This document shows positions 11,071-19,916 of a DNA stretch of 64,000 nucleotides, piece after piece. The notes beneath the pieces were generated by a model. The model saw nothing but the letters and a program-made list of their open reading frames with translations, did not search any database and was not told where the DNA came from. The DNA lies in contig NZ_MVBC01000002.1 of assembly GCF_002007105.1 (NCBI RefSeq), forward strand, positions 496,001 through 560,000, given 5' to 3'. Position 1 is the first letter of the stretch; each line of letters begins with the position of its first letter. The translations under genes were made by a program, and so were the position numbers. The DNA is from Hymenobacter sp. CRA2. GTDB lineage: Bacteria > Bacteroidota > Bacteroidia > Cytophagales > Hymenobacteraceae.

Positions 11071-11529
11071 GCGGGAGCCAGACGCTAAGTGTAAGCAGAT
11101 GCTAAGCATTGCCCAAGGGTAAGAGTTACTGAAGTATTAATGCTTGGCGGTCGTATTTTGGTTGCAGCCGCGCGGGCCCCGGCATTGCTAGCACTAGGCC
11201 TCAGTTTTTTCGATTCGCCGGTAACCATTGGCAGTAGCCGGAGTTTCCACCGCCAGAATAAAAAAATATAGCGCACCGTGCATCCTACGAACTATTTCGT
11301 AGTCAATGATGCAAAAGGCGCTAAAAAGCTAGCAGAAGCACAGCTAATGGCCTTTTTCCTGCTCTTGGTCTTTTTCTCACTTCTCCCCTTGATACCTAAA
11401 GCCCTGACCGCAGCAAATTTTTCCTTGGCTCAGGCAACGGTTTAAACTGCTCCTCCATCTACCCACTCAGAAGCCCGCTACACCCCGATTTACCCCCGAT
11501 TGAAGATTAACAATAAAAAAATTTAACAA

Positions 11530-11550
11530 GTACCTTGCGTTACAAAGTAC
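11530..11550. promoter_or_regulatory. Palindromic operator, site 1
   Basis: GTACCTTG, five bases, CAAAGTAC: an 8-5-8 inverted repeat with one mismatch. It covers the TTG of the promoter at 11535-11565. The same motif, perfect, is at 12440-12460. I infer a dimeric repressor of the PadR or GntR type; no such regulator gene is in the window. Confidence 0.6.
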
Positions 11551-11565
11551 CTATCATTACCTTTG
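11535..11565 (+). promoter_or_regulatory. Bacteroidota-type promoter
   Basis: TTG at 11535-11537, a 20-nt spacer, and TACCTTTG at 11558-11565 match the Bacteroidota sigma-A consensus (TTG, 19-21 nt, TAnnTTTG). Predicted start of transcription is near 11572, giving a long leader before the ATG at 11796. Confidence 0.6.
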
Positions 11566-11795
11566 AAGCGTTGAATCACTCCACTCTCTGACGGCCGCCT
11601 CTAACGGGGGCGGCGCCCCGCCTGCCAGGCGGCCAGCCAGAGCGTATTTCGGCGACTTTGAGCTGAAACCTCTTGATTCCCAGCCCATGGTCTTGCATCT
11701 GCTTTTGTAGATCGGATGGACAACACAGTGTGGATCCGCGGCCACCAGTTGCCAAACGGCAAATTCCTTCTGTAACCTTTTCCTACACTCTGGTC

Positions 11796-12242
11796 ATGTC
11801 ACTCTCCCTGTTCAACCGTGCCCTGCTGGGCGCTGGCCTGCTGGCCGCATCCATTTCCCAACCCGCTACGGCTCATCTCTCGGATACGCCCCGGCCGTCC
11901 TGCCTGCAGCTGACCGGTTCCTTCGCCGGCGTGCTGATCGACCAATACACCGGCCGGCCGCTGCAGCAAGCCACCGTGGCCCTGATGCGCAAAGACAACG
12001 AGCAGCTGATTGCTGGCGCCATCACAGCCGACAACGGCGAGTTCCGCCTCGACCGCGCCGCTTTCGGCCACTATACGCTGCACGTAGAAGTACCGGGCTA
12101 CGAGCCTATGCACGAGGATATTACGCTGTCGGCTGGCCGCAACCTGGTAGACTTGGGCACCTACGCCCTGATACCCCTCAGCGCCACGGCTTCGGCCAAA
12201 ACCCCGGCCAGCAGCTTCGTGGCCCTGGTTGCCCAGCCCTAA
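11796..12242 (+). CDS. Small exported protein with carboxypeptidase-regulatory-like domain
   Basis: 148 residues from ATG 11796. A signal peptide (MSLSLFNRALLGAGLLAASI...ATA) precedes one transthyretin-like carboxypeptidase-regulatory domain: GVLIDQYTGRPLQQATVALM, AGAITADNGEFRLDRAAFGHYTLHVEVPGYEP. This is the domain that forms the N-terminus of many TonB-dependent receptors, here as a free-standing protein. The TonB receptor and another stand-alone domain protein follow. Its role is unknown; it may bind peptidoglycan or sugar or partner the receptor. Confidence 0.78.
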   Translation: MSLSLFNRALLGAGLLAASISQPATAHLSDTPRPSCLQLTGSFAGVLIDQYTGRPLQQATVALMRKDNEQLIAGAITADNGEFRLDRAAFGHYTLHVEVPGYEPMHEDITLSAGRNLVDLGTYALIPLSATASAKTPASSFVALVAQP

Positions 12243-12322
12243 TCCGCGCTGCCTTTATGCGCCCCTTCCCTGCCCGAGAAATGAGTAAGCTGCCGTGCAG
12301 CCCTCATGCCAATCACCCGGTT

Positions 12323-12357
12323 GAGCAACGCTTGCCTAACGTATGGCAAGCTTGCTC
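12323..12357. other. Stem-loop between the two domain genes
   Basis: GAGCAACGCTTGCC / GGCAAGCTTGCTC pair over 13 bp with one bulge and an 8-nt loop. There is no T run, so it may be a weak terminator or an RNA-processing structure after the gene ending at 12242. Confidence 0.4.
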
Positions 12358-12439
12358 GCCGGCCCGGGCTACTACTTAGTAGTACAAGCACAACTCCTGT
12401 AAATGCCAAGCGGATCCTCTCCGCATTTTTTTCTGCCCT

Positions 12440-12460
12440 GTACCTTGTTTTGCAAGGTAC
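12440..12460. promoter_or_regulatory. Palindromic operator, site 2 (perfect)
   Basis: GTACCTTG, TTTTG, CAAGGTAC: a perfect 8-5-8 palindrome, 73 bp before the TonB receptor start. Its left arm is identical to that of site 1 at 11530. A good TAnnTTTG box at the expected distance is not visible, so the exact promoter position is unclear. Confidence 0.65.
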
Positions 12461-12532
12461 TATCCGCCAAATAAAGTCTAAACACAAGCTGGTCACGCGG
12501 CCGCTTTGCCTCCTCACCCCGCTTTTCTGACT

Positions 12533-15001
12533 ATGAACTCGACTTCGCTCCCCCGCACTTTTTGGTGTGCTGCTTCGCTGGTCCTGGGCCTGCCGCTGGC
12601 TGCCGCTGCGCAGAACGCCGGCACCGTATCGGGTACGCTGCTTGACGGGGGCACCCGCCAGCCCCTGCCTTTCGCCAACGTGGTGTTGCTGCGGGCCCAG
12701 GATTCGGTGCTAGCGACCGGCACGGCTACCAGCGAAGCCGGCCGCTTCCGGCTGGAGAAAGTGGCGCCGGGCACCTATACCCTGCGCGCCACGGTACTGG
12801 GCTACCAGCCGCTGCGCCGCCCGGTGACGGTGGGCGCCAACGGCGCTGAGGTGGAGCTAGGCCAAGTGGTGCTGCGCCCCACGGTGACCGAGCTGAAAGG
12901 CGTGACGGTGACCGGCGAGCGGGCCGCGGTGCAGGACAACTTGGATAAAAAGGTCATCAACGTAGAGAAAGACCTGTCGAGCGTGGGTGGCACGGCCACC
13001 AACGTGCTGCAGAACGTGCCCTCGGTAGCCGTGGCAGCCGACGGTACGGTGAGCATGCGCGGCAGCTCCAACATTACCATCCTCATCGACGGCAAGCCCA
13101 TGGGCGCCAACGGCGGCGTGGGCAACCGGCTGGAGCAGATTCCGGCCAGCAGCATCGAGAAAGTGGAAGTGGTGACCAACCCCTCGGCGCGCTACGACGC
13201 GGCCGGCGCCGGCGGGGTCATCAACATCATCCTGAAAAAACAGAAAAAGGACGGCTGGAACGGCCAGGCAGCCCTCACCGTAGGCACCCGCGACAAGTAC
13301 AACGGCAGCCTGAGCCTGAACCGCCGCGCTGGCAAGCTGAACATGTTCGGCTCGGTGGATGTGCGCGACATGAACTTCCACAGCAATTCCCGGCTGAATC
13401 AGCAGGCGACGCTCAAGGGGGAACAAGTCAACACCTTTCAGACCGGCAACAACGTCCGGGACAACAAAACCTACGGCGGCCGCCTGGGCTTCGACCTGAC
13501 GCTGCCGGCCGAGCAGACGCTAACCGTGACGGTGCAGCCCAACATCAACCGCAGCCTAAACGAAGGTTCGCAAACGGCCACCATCACCAATCCCGACGGC
13601 ACGAACCGCATCAGCAGCGTTTTCCGCGTCAACGAAAACATTGACGAAATGGATGCCTCGGCCGATTACCGCCGTACCTGGGAAGTCCACAAGGGTCGCG
13701 AACTAACTGCCAACCTCGGCTACTCGAGCGTGCAGGCCGATGTGCTGGTGGGCCAGCGCAACACGGAAGGCAACGCCACCACCGACCTGCGCGAGTGGAA
13801 ACAGGACCTGAACGTAAGCCTGCACGCCGTGTACGGGCAGGTAGACTACGTGCACCCGCTCAGCGAGAAGACGCGCATCGACGCGGGCCTGAAGGGGCAG
13901 TTTTCGGCCAACGACGGCACCGACGACTTCCTGCAGCAGCGCGCCGACGGCCCCATCTTCGACCGGCAGGCCGACCGCTCCTACGCCTACAACTTCAAGG
14001 AGCTGACCCAAGCCGGCTACGGCACTTTCCAGCACGAAATGGGCCCGTGGAGCGTGCAGGGCGGTCTGCGGGCGGAGTATACCAACACCCGCGGTGAGGT
14101 GCAGAACGGTAAGGGACCCTTTCGCCTGGAATACCTGAACCTGTTTCCCTCGGCCACACTGGTGCGCAACATCAAAAAGGCCGACCAGCGCGTGCAGCTG
14201 AGCTACTCGCGCCGCCTGAACCGCCCCAACTTCATGCAGCTGCTGGCCTTCCCGCTCTACCAGGACCAGCGCAGCTACCGCATCGGCGACCCGACGCTGC
14301 GGCCCGAGTACATCAACGCGCTGGAGCTGGGCCACCAGATGACCTTGGGCCACGCCAACGTCACCTCCACCCTGTTTTACCGCCAGACCACCAACGCCAT
14401 TCAGCGCCTGACGGCTATCGACAGCGTTGCCAGCTACCTCTACGGCAACGGCGCCCTCATCACGGCCCAGTACGCCGACAACTTCGGGCGGGCCTACAGC
14501 TACGGGGCCGAGGTGTCGCTGAACCAGCCGCTGGCCAAGTGGTGGCGCGTGACGGCCAACGGCTCCTTGTTCCAGTCCAGCGTCACGGCCGCTACCGGCA
14601 ACGAATCGAGCCGGCGCACCGTGTCGGGCACGGCCCGCGTGATGAACTCCTTCACCCCCACCCCGAAGCTGGATATCCAGGTGACGGGCAACTACCGCGC
14701 CGCCGTGCTGACCTCGCAAGGCCGCTACGCCCCGGTGGGCTCCGTCGACGTAGCCCTGCGCCAGCGCCTGTTCAACGACCGGGCCAGCCTCACGCTGCGC
14801 ATCTCGGACGTGTTCAACAACCAGCGTCAGCTGTCGGAATCGTTCGTGAAGACGCCGGAAACCCAGTATTCGGCCAAGTCCTACAACAAATGGGAGTCGC
14901 GCATCGGTTACCTGGGCTTCGCCTGGTACCTGGGCTCGAATAAGCCCCCGAAGAAAATCGAGAACCAGCCGCAGGGTGGCGGGGGCGGCTTCGGCGGCTA
15001 A
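12533..15001 (+). CDS. TonB-dependent receptor-like outer-membrane beta-barrel protein
   Basis: 822 residues from ATG 12533, chosen because it starts a signal peptide (MNSTSLPRTFWCAASLVLGL...AAAAQ). Domains: carboxypeptidase-regulatory domain at about 25-115 (GTLLDGGTRQPLPFANVVLL), a TonB plug at about 120-235 (SSVGGTATNVLQNVPSVAV, ILIDGKPMGANGG, VEVVTNPSARYDAAGAGGVI), then a beta-barrel of the family 3 outer-membrane type. The tail KIENQPQGGGGGFGG is glycine-rich and lacks the usual terminal aromatic residue. It probably imports an unidentified substrate or peptide. The upstream palindrome suggests repression. Confidence 0.88.
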   Translation: MNSTSLPRTFWCAASLVLGLPLAAAAQNAGTVSGTLLDGGTRQPLPFANVVLLRAQDSVLATGTATSEAGRFRLEKVAPGTYTLRATVLGYQPLRRPVTVGANGAEVELGQVVLRPTVTELKGVTVTGERAAVQDNLDKKVINVEKDLSSVGGTATNVLQNVPSVAVAADGTVSMRGSSNITILIDGKPMGANGGVGNRLEQIPASSIEKVEVVTNPSARYDAAGAGGVINIILKKQKKDGWNGQAALTVGTRDKYNGSLSLNRRAGKLNMFGSVDVRDMNFHSNSRLNQQATLKGEQVNTFQTGNNVRDNKTYGGRLGFDLTLPAEQTLTVTVQPNINRSLNEGSQTATITNPDGTNRISSVFRVNENIDEMDASADYRRTWEVHKGRELTANLGYSSVQADVLVGQRNTEGNATTDLREWKQDLNVSLHAVYGQVDYVHPLSEKTRIDAGLKGQFSANDGTDDFLQQRADGPIFDRQADRSYAYNFKELTQAGYGTFQHEMGPWSVQGGLRAEYTNTRGEVQNGKGPFRLEYLNLFPSATLVRNIKKADQRVQLSYSRRLNRPNFMQLLAFPLYQDQRSYRIGDPTLRPEYINALELGHQMTLGHANVTSTLFYRQTTNAIQRLTAIDSVASYLYGNGALITAQYADNFGRAYSYGAEVSLNQPLAKWWRVTANGSLFQSSVTAATGNESSRRTVSGTARVMNSFTPTPKLDIQVTGNYRAAVLTSQGRYAPVGSVDVALRQRLFNDRASLTLRISDVFNNQRQLSESFVKTPETQYSAKSYNKWESRIGYLGFAWYLGSNKPPKKIENQPQGGGGGFGG

Positions 15002-15360
15002 TCGTCCCACTTCTTATTCCAAACGCAGGCTGCTGAGCGAGGCTCGGCAGTCTGCGGCCGTTTTGGGCCTCACCCAAGTATGTCAGGCGCCAGAAGCAGA
15101 GCGGCGGCAAAGCATAAAGCAGGGCCCGATGAGAAGCAATAAAAGGGCCTCTCAACACCTTAAATACTGATTTACAGACTTCTCACATCATCGTGCGATT
15201 GAACCGCACCTTGGGCCCACCCTACCTTTGTGTCGCTGGATGACAACGCGCTTTGCCGCTCCGCCGCACGCAGGCGGCTCCAGCCTCGGCCCGGCGGCGT
15301 AGTACCGCGGCTACCTGTCGGCCCCGCCCCAACCCTGTGCCTTTCTGACCCCCAACTGCT
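15002..15360. other. Gene-free region with a promoter
   Basis: No supported gene. Contains the promoter at 15199-15230; the next ATG is 130 bp past it. No terminator-like hairpin is evident after the receptor gene. Confidence 0.5.
15199..15230 (+). promoter_or_regulatory. Bacteroidota-type promoter
   Basis: TTG at 15199-15201, a 21-nt spacer, TACCTTTG at 15223-15230. It stands upstream of the gene at 15361. No copy of the GTACCTTG palindrome occurs here. Confidence 0.55.
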
Positions 15361-15867
15361 ATGAAAACGCTTGCTGCTTTCCGTTTCTTCCTCTCCGCGC
15401 TGGCCCTGGTGGCCGTAGCCAAGTACGCCCCCGCCGCGGCGCCTGCCACCGCCAGCACCGGCCAGCTCTCGGGCGCCCTGCTCGACGGCACTTCCCACGA
15501 GCCCATTCCGCAGGCCAACGTGGTACTGCTGCGTGCCGCCGACGGGGCCTACGTGGCCACGGCCACCACCCGCCCCGATGGCACTTTCGAGTTCCGGGGC
15601 GTGCCCTTCGGCCAGTACCGCCTGCACCCCACCGTGCTGGGCTACCAGGGCCTGCGCCCAGTGTACGGCCTGAATGCCCGGCAGCCGCGCCTCACACTGG
15701 GTTCGGTAGCTCTCACGCCACTGGGCGCCAAGCTGGCCGGTACGCTGGTATGCACCCCGCAGCTGTACGTAGCCAGCACCACGACCAAAGTGGGCCACGC
15801 CGGCCGCTACGTGCTGACGACCTTTTGCCGGCAGCGCCGCGCGGCGGGTCTTGCGGTGCGCTCCTAG
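15361..15867 (+). CDS. Exported carboxypeptidase-regulatory-like domain protein
   Basis: 168 residues. An N-terminal hydrophobic stretch (MKTLAAFRFFLSALALVAVA) is followed by a domain close to the receptor N-domain upstream: GALLDGTSHEPIPQANVVLL against GTLLDGGTRQPLPFANVVLL. After about residue 115 the similarity stops and the tail (LVCTPQLYVASTTTKVGHAG...RRAAGLAVRS) is basic and of no known family. It may be a receptor whose plug and barrel were lost, or a true single-domain protein. Confidence 0.7.
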   Translation: MKTLAAFRFFLSALALVAVAKYAPAAAPATASTGQLSGALLDGTSHEPIPQANVVLLRAADGAYVATATTRPDGTFEFRGVPFGQYRLHPTVLGYQGLRPVYGLNARQPRLTLGSVALTPLGAKLAGTLVCTPQLYVASTTTKVGHAGRYVLTTFCRQRRAAGLAVRS

Positions 15868-16022
15868 CCTAGCACGGGTACACTTCCGATGCCTTCCGAT
15901 GCCGGCCCCGACAGCTACGCTTGTGGCTGTCGGGGCCGGTGGTGTGTAGCACGGGTTACATTGGCCGCCGGGCCGGATGAACGGGTAGCCCGGCGGCCGC
16001 CCGGGCACCTACTCGCCCGCGT

Positions 16023-16712
16023 ATGCGTTGCCTGCCTCGTATCCTCCGCCTGCTGATGCCCGCTTTTGCCGCCTTCGTGGTTTTGCTCATGACCGGTACG
16101 CTGGTGCCGCGCCACGCCGATTTTCGCCCGACGCCCGACGGCGTGCCGGTGTTCGTGGTATCGAATGGCTTCCATACCGACGTGGTGGTGCCCCTGCACG
16201 AAGCGCGCACCGGGCAGGACTGGCTGCAACGCTTTGCCCAGCCGAACTGGCCCACGCGGTTTGGCAGTTATCAGTACGTAGCGTTTGGCTGGGGCAACGA
16301 GCAGTTTTACCTGCAGAGCTACGGTGGCAAGTTCCCCAAGCCCGGCACCGTGCTGCGGGCCCTGCTGCCGGGCCGCACCCTGATGCACGTCGGCTTTTAC
16401 CGGCAGGCACCGCAGGCCAGCGAGCAGGTGGTGCCCCTGCGCATTTCGGTGGCGCAGTACCAGCGCCTCACGGCCTACATCGAGGGCTCTTTTGCGCCCG
16501 ACTCCGTGGGCGGCTGGGCACTGCGCAATGCCGCCGGCTACACCGCCAATGACTTTTTCTTTCCCGCCCGCGGCCAATACTACGCCCTGCGCACCTGCAA
16601 CGACTGGACCAACCAGGCTCTGGGCCGCTCGGGCATCCGCTCAGCATTGAAGGCCCCGCTGGCGGCTTCGGTGCTGTACCAGGCGCGCCGGGCCAGCCGG
16701 GCCGCGGACTAG
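16023..16712 (+). CDS. DUF2459 / TIGR02117 family protein
   Basis: 229 residues with an N-terminal membrane segment or signal (LRLLMPAFAAFVVLLMTGTL). Conserved blocks follow family order: VFVVSNGFHTDVVVPL, YVAFGWGNEQFYLQ, LMHVGFYR, YIEGSF, and RTCNDWTNQALGRSGI. The His in GFHTD and the Cys in TCNDW suggest a cysteine-peptidase-like fold, but this is inference. Function unknown; sometimes found near urease genes in other bacteria, not here. Confidence 0.82.
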   Translation: MRCLPRILRLLMPAFAAFVVLLMTGTLVPRHADFRPTPDGVPVFVVSNGFHTDVVVPLHEARTGQDWLQRFAQPNWPTRFGSYQYVAFGWGNEQFYLQSYGGKFPKPGTVLRALLPGRTLMHVGFYRQAPQASEQVVPLRISVAQYQRLTAYIEGSFAPDSVGGWALRNAAGYTANDFFFPARGQYYALRTCNDWTNQALGRSGIRSALKAPLAASVLYQARRASRAAD

Positions 16713-16771
16713 GGCACTGTGCGGCCGAGACTGTACCTTCGCGGCCACATTTGAGCATCCCTTACTGACGA

Positions 16772-18172
16772 ATGAGCGTTCAGAAACCCAGCATCCCGAA
16801 AGGCACCCGCGACTTTGGTCCCGTGCAGGTGGCCCGGCGCAACTATATTTTCGGCGTTATCCGCCGCGTGTTCGAAAAATTCGGCTTCGCCCCGCTCGAA
16901 ACGCCCACGATGGAAAACCTGTCGGTGCTCACCGGCAAGTACGGCGACGAGGGCGACCAGCTGCTGTTCAAAATCCTGAATTCGGGCGACTTCGCCAAGG
17001 ATGTATCGGCCGAGGACCTGACGGCCGGCTCGAAGAAAATCCTGCCCAAAGTGGCCGAAAAGGGCCTGCGCTACGACCTGACGGTGCCCTTCGCCCGCTA
17101 CGTGGTGATGAACCGCGGCCAGCTCACGCTGCCCTTCAAGCGCTACCAGATCCAGCCCGTGTGGCGCGCCGACCGCCCCCAGCGCGGCCGTTACCGCGAG
17201 TTCGTGCAGTGCGACGCCGACGTGGTGGGTACCAACTCCCTGCTCTGCGAGGCCGAAATCGTGCTGATGATCGACGAAGTACTGTCGACGCTTGGCCTGA
17301 CGGACTTTACCATCAAAATCAACCACCGCGGCGTGCTGTCGGGCATTTATCAGGCCTTGGGCGGCGTAGGCAAGGAGTCCGACCTGTTCGTGGCCATCGA
17401 CAAGCTCGACAAGATCGGGCGCGAGGGCGTGACGAAGGAGCTGCTGGAGCGCGGCTTCCCGCAGGAGGCCATCGACAAAGTGTTCCGGTACCTGGAAGTC
17501 GGCGGCTCGTTCGATGCCAAACTGAGCACCCTGCGCGAGGCTTTCGGGCAGGACGGCGTACTAGCCGATACTACGGCCGGCCCGGCCAAGGGCCTGCAGG
17601 ATTTGACCGAAGTACAGGACTACCTGCGCGACTTCGGCTTTGAGCACTTCGAGCGGCTCGATTTCGACGTGACCCTGGCCCGCGGCCTCTCCTACTACAC
17701 CGGCTGCATCTTCGAGGTGAAGGTGAACAACGTGCAGATGGGCAGCATCTCGGGCGGCGGGCGCTACGACAACCTGACCGGCGCCTTCGGCCTGCCCGGC
17801 CTCTCGGGCGTGGGCTTCTCGTTCGGCGTCGACCGCATCTACGACGTGCTCGAAACCCTGGAGCTGTTCCCGGCCGACGCCGTGGCCGCCCCGCTCTGCC
17901 TCATTGCCAACTTCGACGCCGAGGGCCGCGCCACCGTGCTGCCCCTGCTGCGGGAGCTGCGCCAGGCCGGCCTCTCCGCCGAGCTGTACCCGGAAGTCGC
18001 CAAGCTCAAAAAGCAGTTCGAGTACGCCGATAAGCGCGGCATCCGCTTTATGATTCTGGCTGGCCCGGAAGAACGCGCCAACGGCCAGGTGAAGCTGCGC
18101 GACATGCGCGCCGGCTCGGAGCAGACCGTGCCCGCCGCCGAAGTGCTGAAGACGCTGCAAGGGCTGGCATGA
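16772..18172 (+). CDS. hisS: Histidyl-tRNA synthetase
   Basis: 466 residues. Class II signatures: motif 2 in QIQPVWRADRPQRGRYREF, the HisA block LARGLSYYTGCIFEV, GGGRYDNL, and motif 3 GVGFSFGVDRIYDVL. The last 90 residues form the anticodon-binding domain. It charges tRNA-His in the cytoplasm. The stop overlaps the start of the next gene by 4 bp. Confidence 0.96.
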   Translation: MSVQKPSIPKGTRDFGPVQVARRNYIFGVIRRVFEKFGFAPLETPTMENLSVLTGKYGDEGDQLLFKILNSGDFAKDVSAEDLTAGSKKILPKVAEKGLRYDLTVPFARYVVMNRGQLTLPFKRYQIQPVWRADRPQRGRYREFVQCDADVVGTNSLLCEAEIVLMIDEVLSTLGLTDFTIKINHRGVLSGIYQALGGVGKESDLFVAIDKLDKIGREGVTKELLERGFPQEAIDKVFRYLEVGGSFDAKLSTLREAFGQDGVLADTTAGPAKGLQDLTEVQDYLRDFGFEHFERLDFDVTLARGLSYYTGCIFEVKVNNVQMGSISGGGRYDNLTGAFGLPGLSGVGFSFGVDRIYDVLETLELFPADAVAAPLCLIANFDAEGRATVLPLLRELRQAGLSAELYPEVAKLKKQFEYADKRGIRFMILAGPEERANGQVKLRDMRAGSEQTVPAAEVLKTLQGLA

Positions 18173-19467
18173 ACCCGCCGCTGAACCGGGCCGATAAGCT
18201 CCTGGGAGTCGGCACCTTACTACTGCTGGGGCTGGCGGGCTATTGGCTCGGCCGGCCCCAACAGGTGTTTCGGGCCCCGGTGGCGGCTGAAGTCTGGGCC
18301 GGTGAACCGGCCCCGCTGGCGTCTACCACGATGGAGAACAACCAAGTGGTAGCTGTGGACAGCGTCTCCGCTTTAGTGGCAACCGATGCCGAGCTACCCC
18401 AGGAGTTGCAGGAAACTTCCGTCGACACGACCATGCGCTTCGATACCTTCGACCCGCTCGAAGGCGACTCGCTAGCCCATCCGCACACTTACCGCCGCTA
18501 CCTCGGTACGCTGAACGGGCAGCCCATCGTCGTGCATTTGTCGATTCGGACCAACCTGAAGGTCAAATCTTATCAGGAATACCCGGCGGGCAGCTGGTAC
18601 TACCGCTACGCCCGGCAGCCAGCCGAGCACCAACTACTGTTCCGCCGCTTGCAAAATGGCCAACTGGTGCTGACGGAACGAGTCCCCGACGATGTTCCAA
18701 CGGCCGATACATCCCGCGCAACATGGCAATGGCAGTTCAGTTGGCCGCTCCGCCGTCAGCTGCAGGGGCGCCGCCGGGCCGTACACGGCACGCGGCAACA
18801 GGTGATACCGCTGCGCGAGGACTATTCCCAAGCCGTGCGCTACGAGTTGCTCCGGCTGACGGCCTATCGCCAAGCGTGGTGCGAGGGAATCAGAAACGTT
18901 TATTATTCCACCGAATTTCCTCACCTACTCAGCGCTGATTCGCTGCGCCTGGCCCGTTGGCAGGCGCCGCCCCCGGCTGCCCGGCGTGATTCCATGCGCC
19001 ACTGGCCAGAGGGGTGCGGGCAAGTCAGCCACTCGTATAGTGTAACGCTTAACGATTACGGGCTGTTTTCTTACAACGTCCGGGAGGAGGGCTATTACTT
19101 CGGCGCCCACCCCGAACACGATCAGACAGGATTTATCGTGGACCTGACCACCGGCCGGGGGTGGCAGGTGGAGGAACTGTTGCGGCCCGGTACCGAGGCA
19201 GCCCTGCTCCGGCTGCTGGCCCGCCATCTGCGGCAAGACTACCCCGACTTGACGGAGGAAGAAGGGTGGAACTGGCAGGACGTACCCCCACTGCCCAGTT
19301 CCGTTACCTTCACCCCTGCCGGCCTGTACGCCGGCTACGGCGACTACGCGCTGGCGCCCTATGTGGCGCATTACGCCGACCATACCATCATCCCCTACCA
19401 GGAGCTGCGCCCCCTCGTGCGCCCCGGCACCCCACTGGACCGCATGCTAAAGGCCCGCGGTATCTGA
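18169..19467 (+). CDS. Membrane-anchored protein with C-terminal RsiV/DUF3298-like domain
   Basis: 432 residues. One membrane segment near the N-terminus (LLGVGTLLLLGLAGYWLG) anchors an extracytoplasmic region. The C-terminal third (YGLFSYNVREEGYYFGAHPEH, IVDLTTGRGWQVEELL, FTPAGLYAGYGDYALAPYVA, IIPYQELRPLV) matches the pattern of DUF3298/RsiV-like domains. The central part is not recognised. It overlaps hisS by ATGA, implying coupled translation, though no functional link to histidine charging is known. Confidence 0.6.
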   Translation: MNPPLNRADKLLGVGTLLLLGLAGYWLGRPQQVFRAPVAAEVWAGEPAPLASTTMENNQVVAVDSVSALVATDAELPQELQETSVDTTMRFDTFDPLEGDSLAHPHTYRRYLGTLNGQPIVVHLSIRTNLKVKSYQEYPAGSWYYRYARQPAEHQLLFRRLQNGQLVLTERVPDDVPTADTSRATWQWQFSWPLRRQLQGRRRAVHGTRQQVIPLREDYSQAVRYELLRLTAYRQAWCEGIRNVYYSTEFPHLLSADSLRLARWQAPPPAARRDSMRHWPEGCGQVSHSYSVTLNDYGLFSYNVREEGYYFGAHPEHDQTGFIVDLTTGRGWQVEELLRPGTEAALLRLLARHLRQDYPDLTEEEGWNWQDVPPLPSSVTFTPAGLYAGYGDYALAPYVAHYADHTIIPYQELRPLVRPGTPLDRMLKARGI

Positions 19468-19470
19468 ACC

Positions 19471-19508
19471 AAAAAACGGCCCCGCCAGCAGTGGCGGGGC
19501 CGTTTTTA
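19471..19508 (+). terminator. Terminator after the hisS operon
   Basis: A 13-bp stem, ACGGCCCCGCCA / TGGCGGGGCCGT, flanked by A6 and T5, starts four bases past the stop codon. Confidence 0.9.
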
Positions 19509-19545
19509 GTTCGTGGCCGAAGCGGCTGATAGTCAGCCGAAGCCC

Positions 19546-19755
19546 CTGGATACTCGGCAAATCACATTTGATGCCCGGCAGAAGCCACTTGATGCTCGGC
19601 AGATGGCATTTGATACTTGGCAGATGACATTTGATGCTAGGCAGCTAACTCTAAATGCTCGACAGATGACGCTAAATAGTCGGCAGCACAAGCTAAATGC
19701 CCGGCAGCCAAGCCCCGATATCCCGCAGCCGGCATCCGATACCCGGCAGCCCCAC
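19546..19755. repeat. Minisatellite: ten 21-bp degenerate units
   Basis: Ten head-to-tail 21-bp units with consensus YTNRATRCYCGGCAGATGRC (first 20 bases). The most constant part is GATRCYCGGCAG. Because 21 is a multiple of three, one plus frame reads heptads of the type LDARQMT and the minus strand is also open. The array sits after a strong terminator and has no start context, so I treat it as non-coding. Confidence 0.85.
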
Positions 19756-19782
19756 CCCACTACCCACCGACGCCAGATACAT

Positions 19783-19829
19783 TTCACTCCCCCTCTCCCT
19801 AAGGAGAGGGGCCGGGGGGTGAGGTCCCA
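19783..19829. repeat. REP-like palindromic sequence
   Basis: CCCCTCTCCCTAAGGAGAGGGG forms a 9-bp stem followed by CCGGGGGGTGAGG. Sequences of this sort recur between genes in many Bacteroidota. It lies 90 bp before hutH. Confidence 0.5.
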
Positions 19830-19916
19830 CGAGCCCGGGAGGTGAGGTACCCCGCAAATTCGTAGCTTCCGCCTCCCAAACGGCCGCCCACCCCGCGCCG
19901 CTCCTCCTTCCCACCC

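Larger units (their letters stand above)
11071..11795. other. 725-bp gene-free region with promoter and operator
   Basis: No convincing coding frame. The region is more AT-rich than its flanks. It holds a short inverted repeat at 11285-11302 (CTACGAAC ... TTTCGTAG), and a promoter with an overlapping palindrome at 11530-11565. The rest, including a GC-rich stem at about 11588-11640, is an untranslated leader of about 220 nt if that promoter drives the next gene. Confidence 0.6.

Noticed and set aside
11085-11276. 63-codon minus frame in the 11.1-11.8 kb gap
   Set aside because: Overlaps a region with no coding character and no family.
13703-15010. 435-codon frame antisense to the TonB receptor
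   Set aside because: Shadow of a GC-rich gene; composition rich in His, Gln, Val and Arg as usual in such shadows.
19546-19755. CRISPR array
   Set aside because: Units are contiguous with no unique spacers and no cas genes are present. No CRISPR array was seen anywhere in the window.
19513-19845. Heptad-repeat protein (LDARQMT type) from the minisatellite
   Set aside because: GTG start directly after a strong terminator, no upstream promoter, no composition bias beyond the 21-bp unit.
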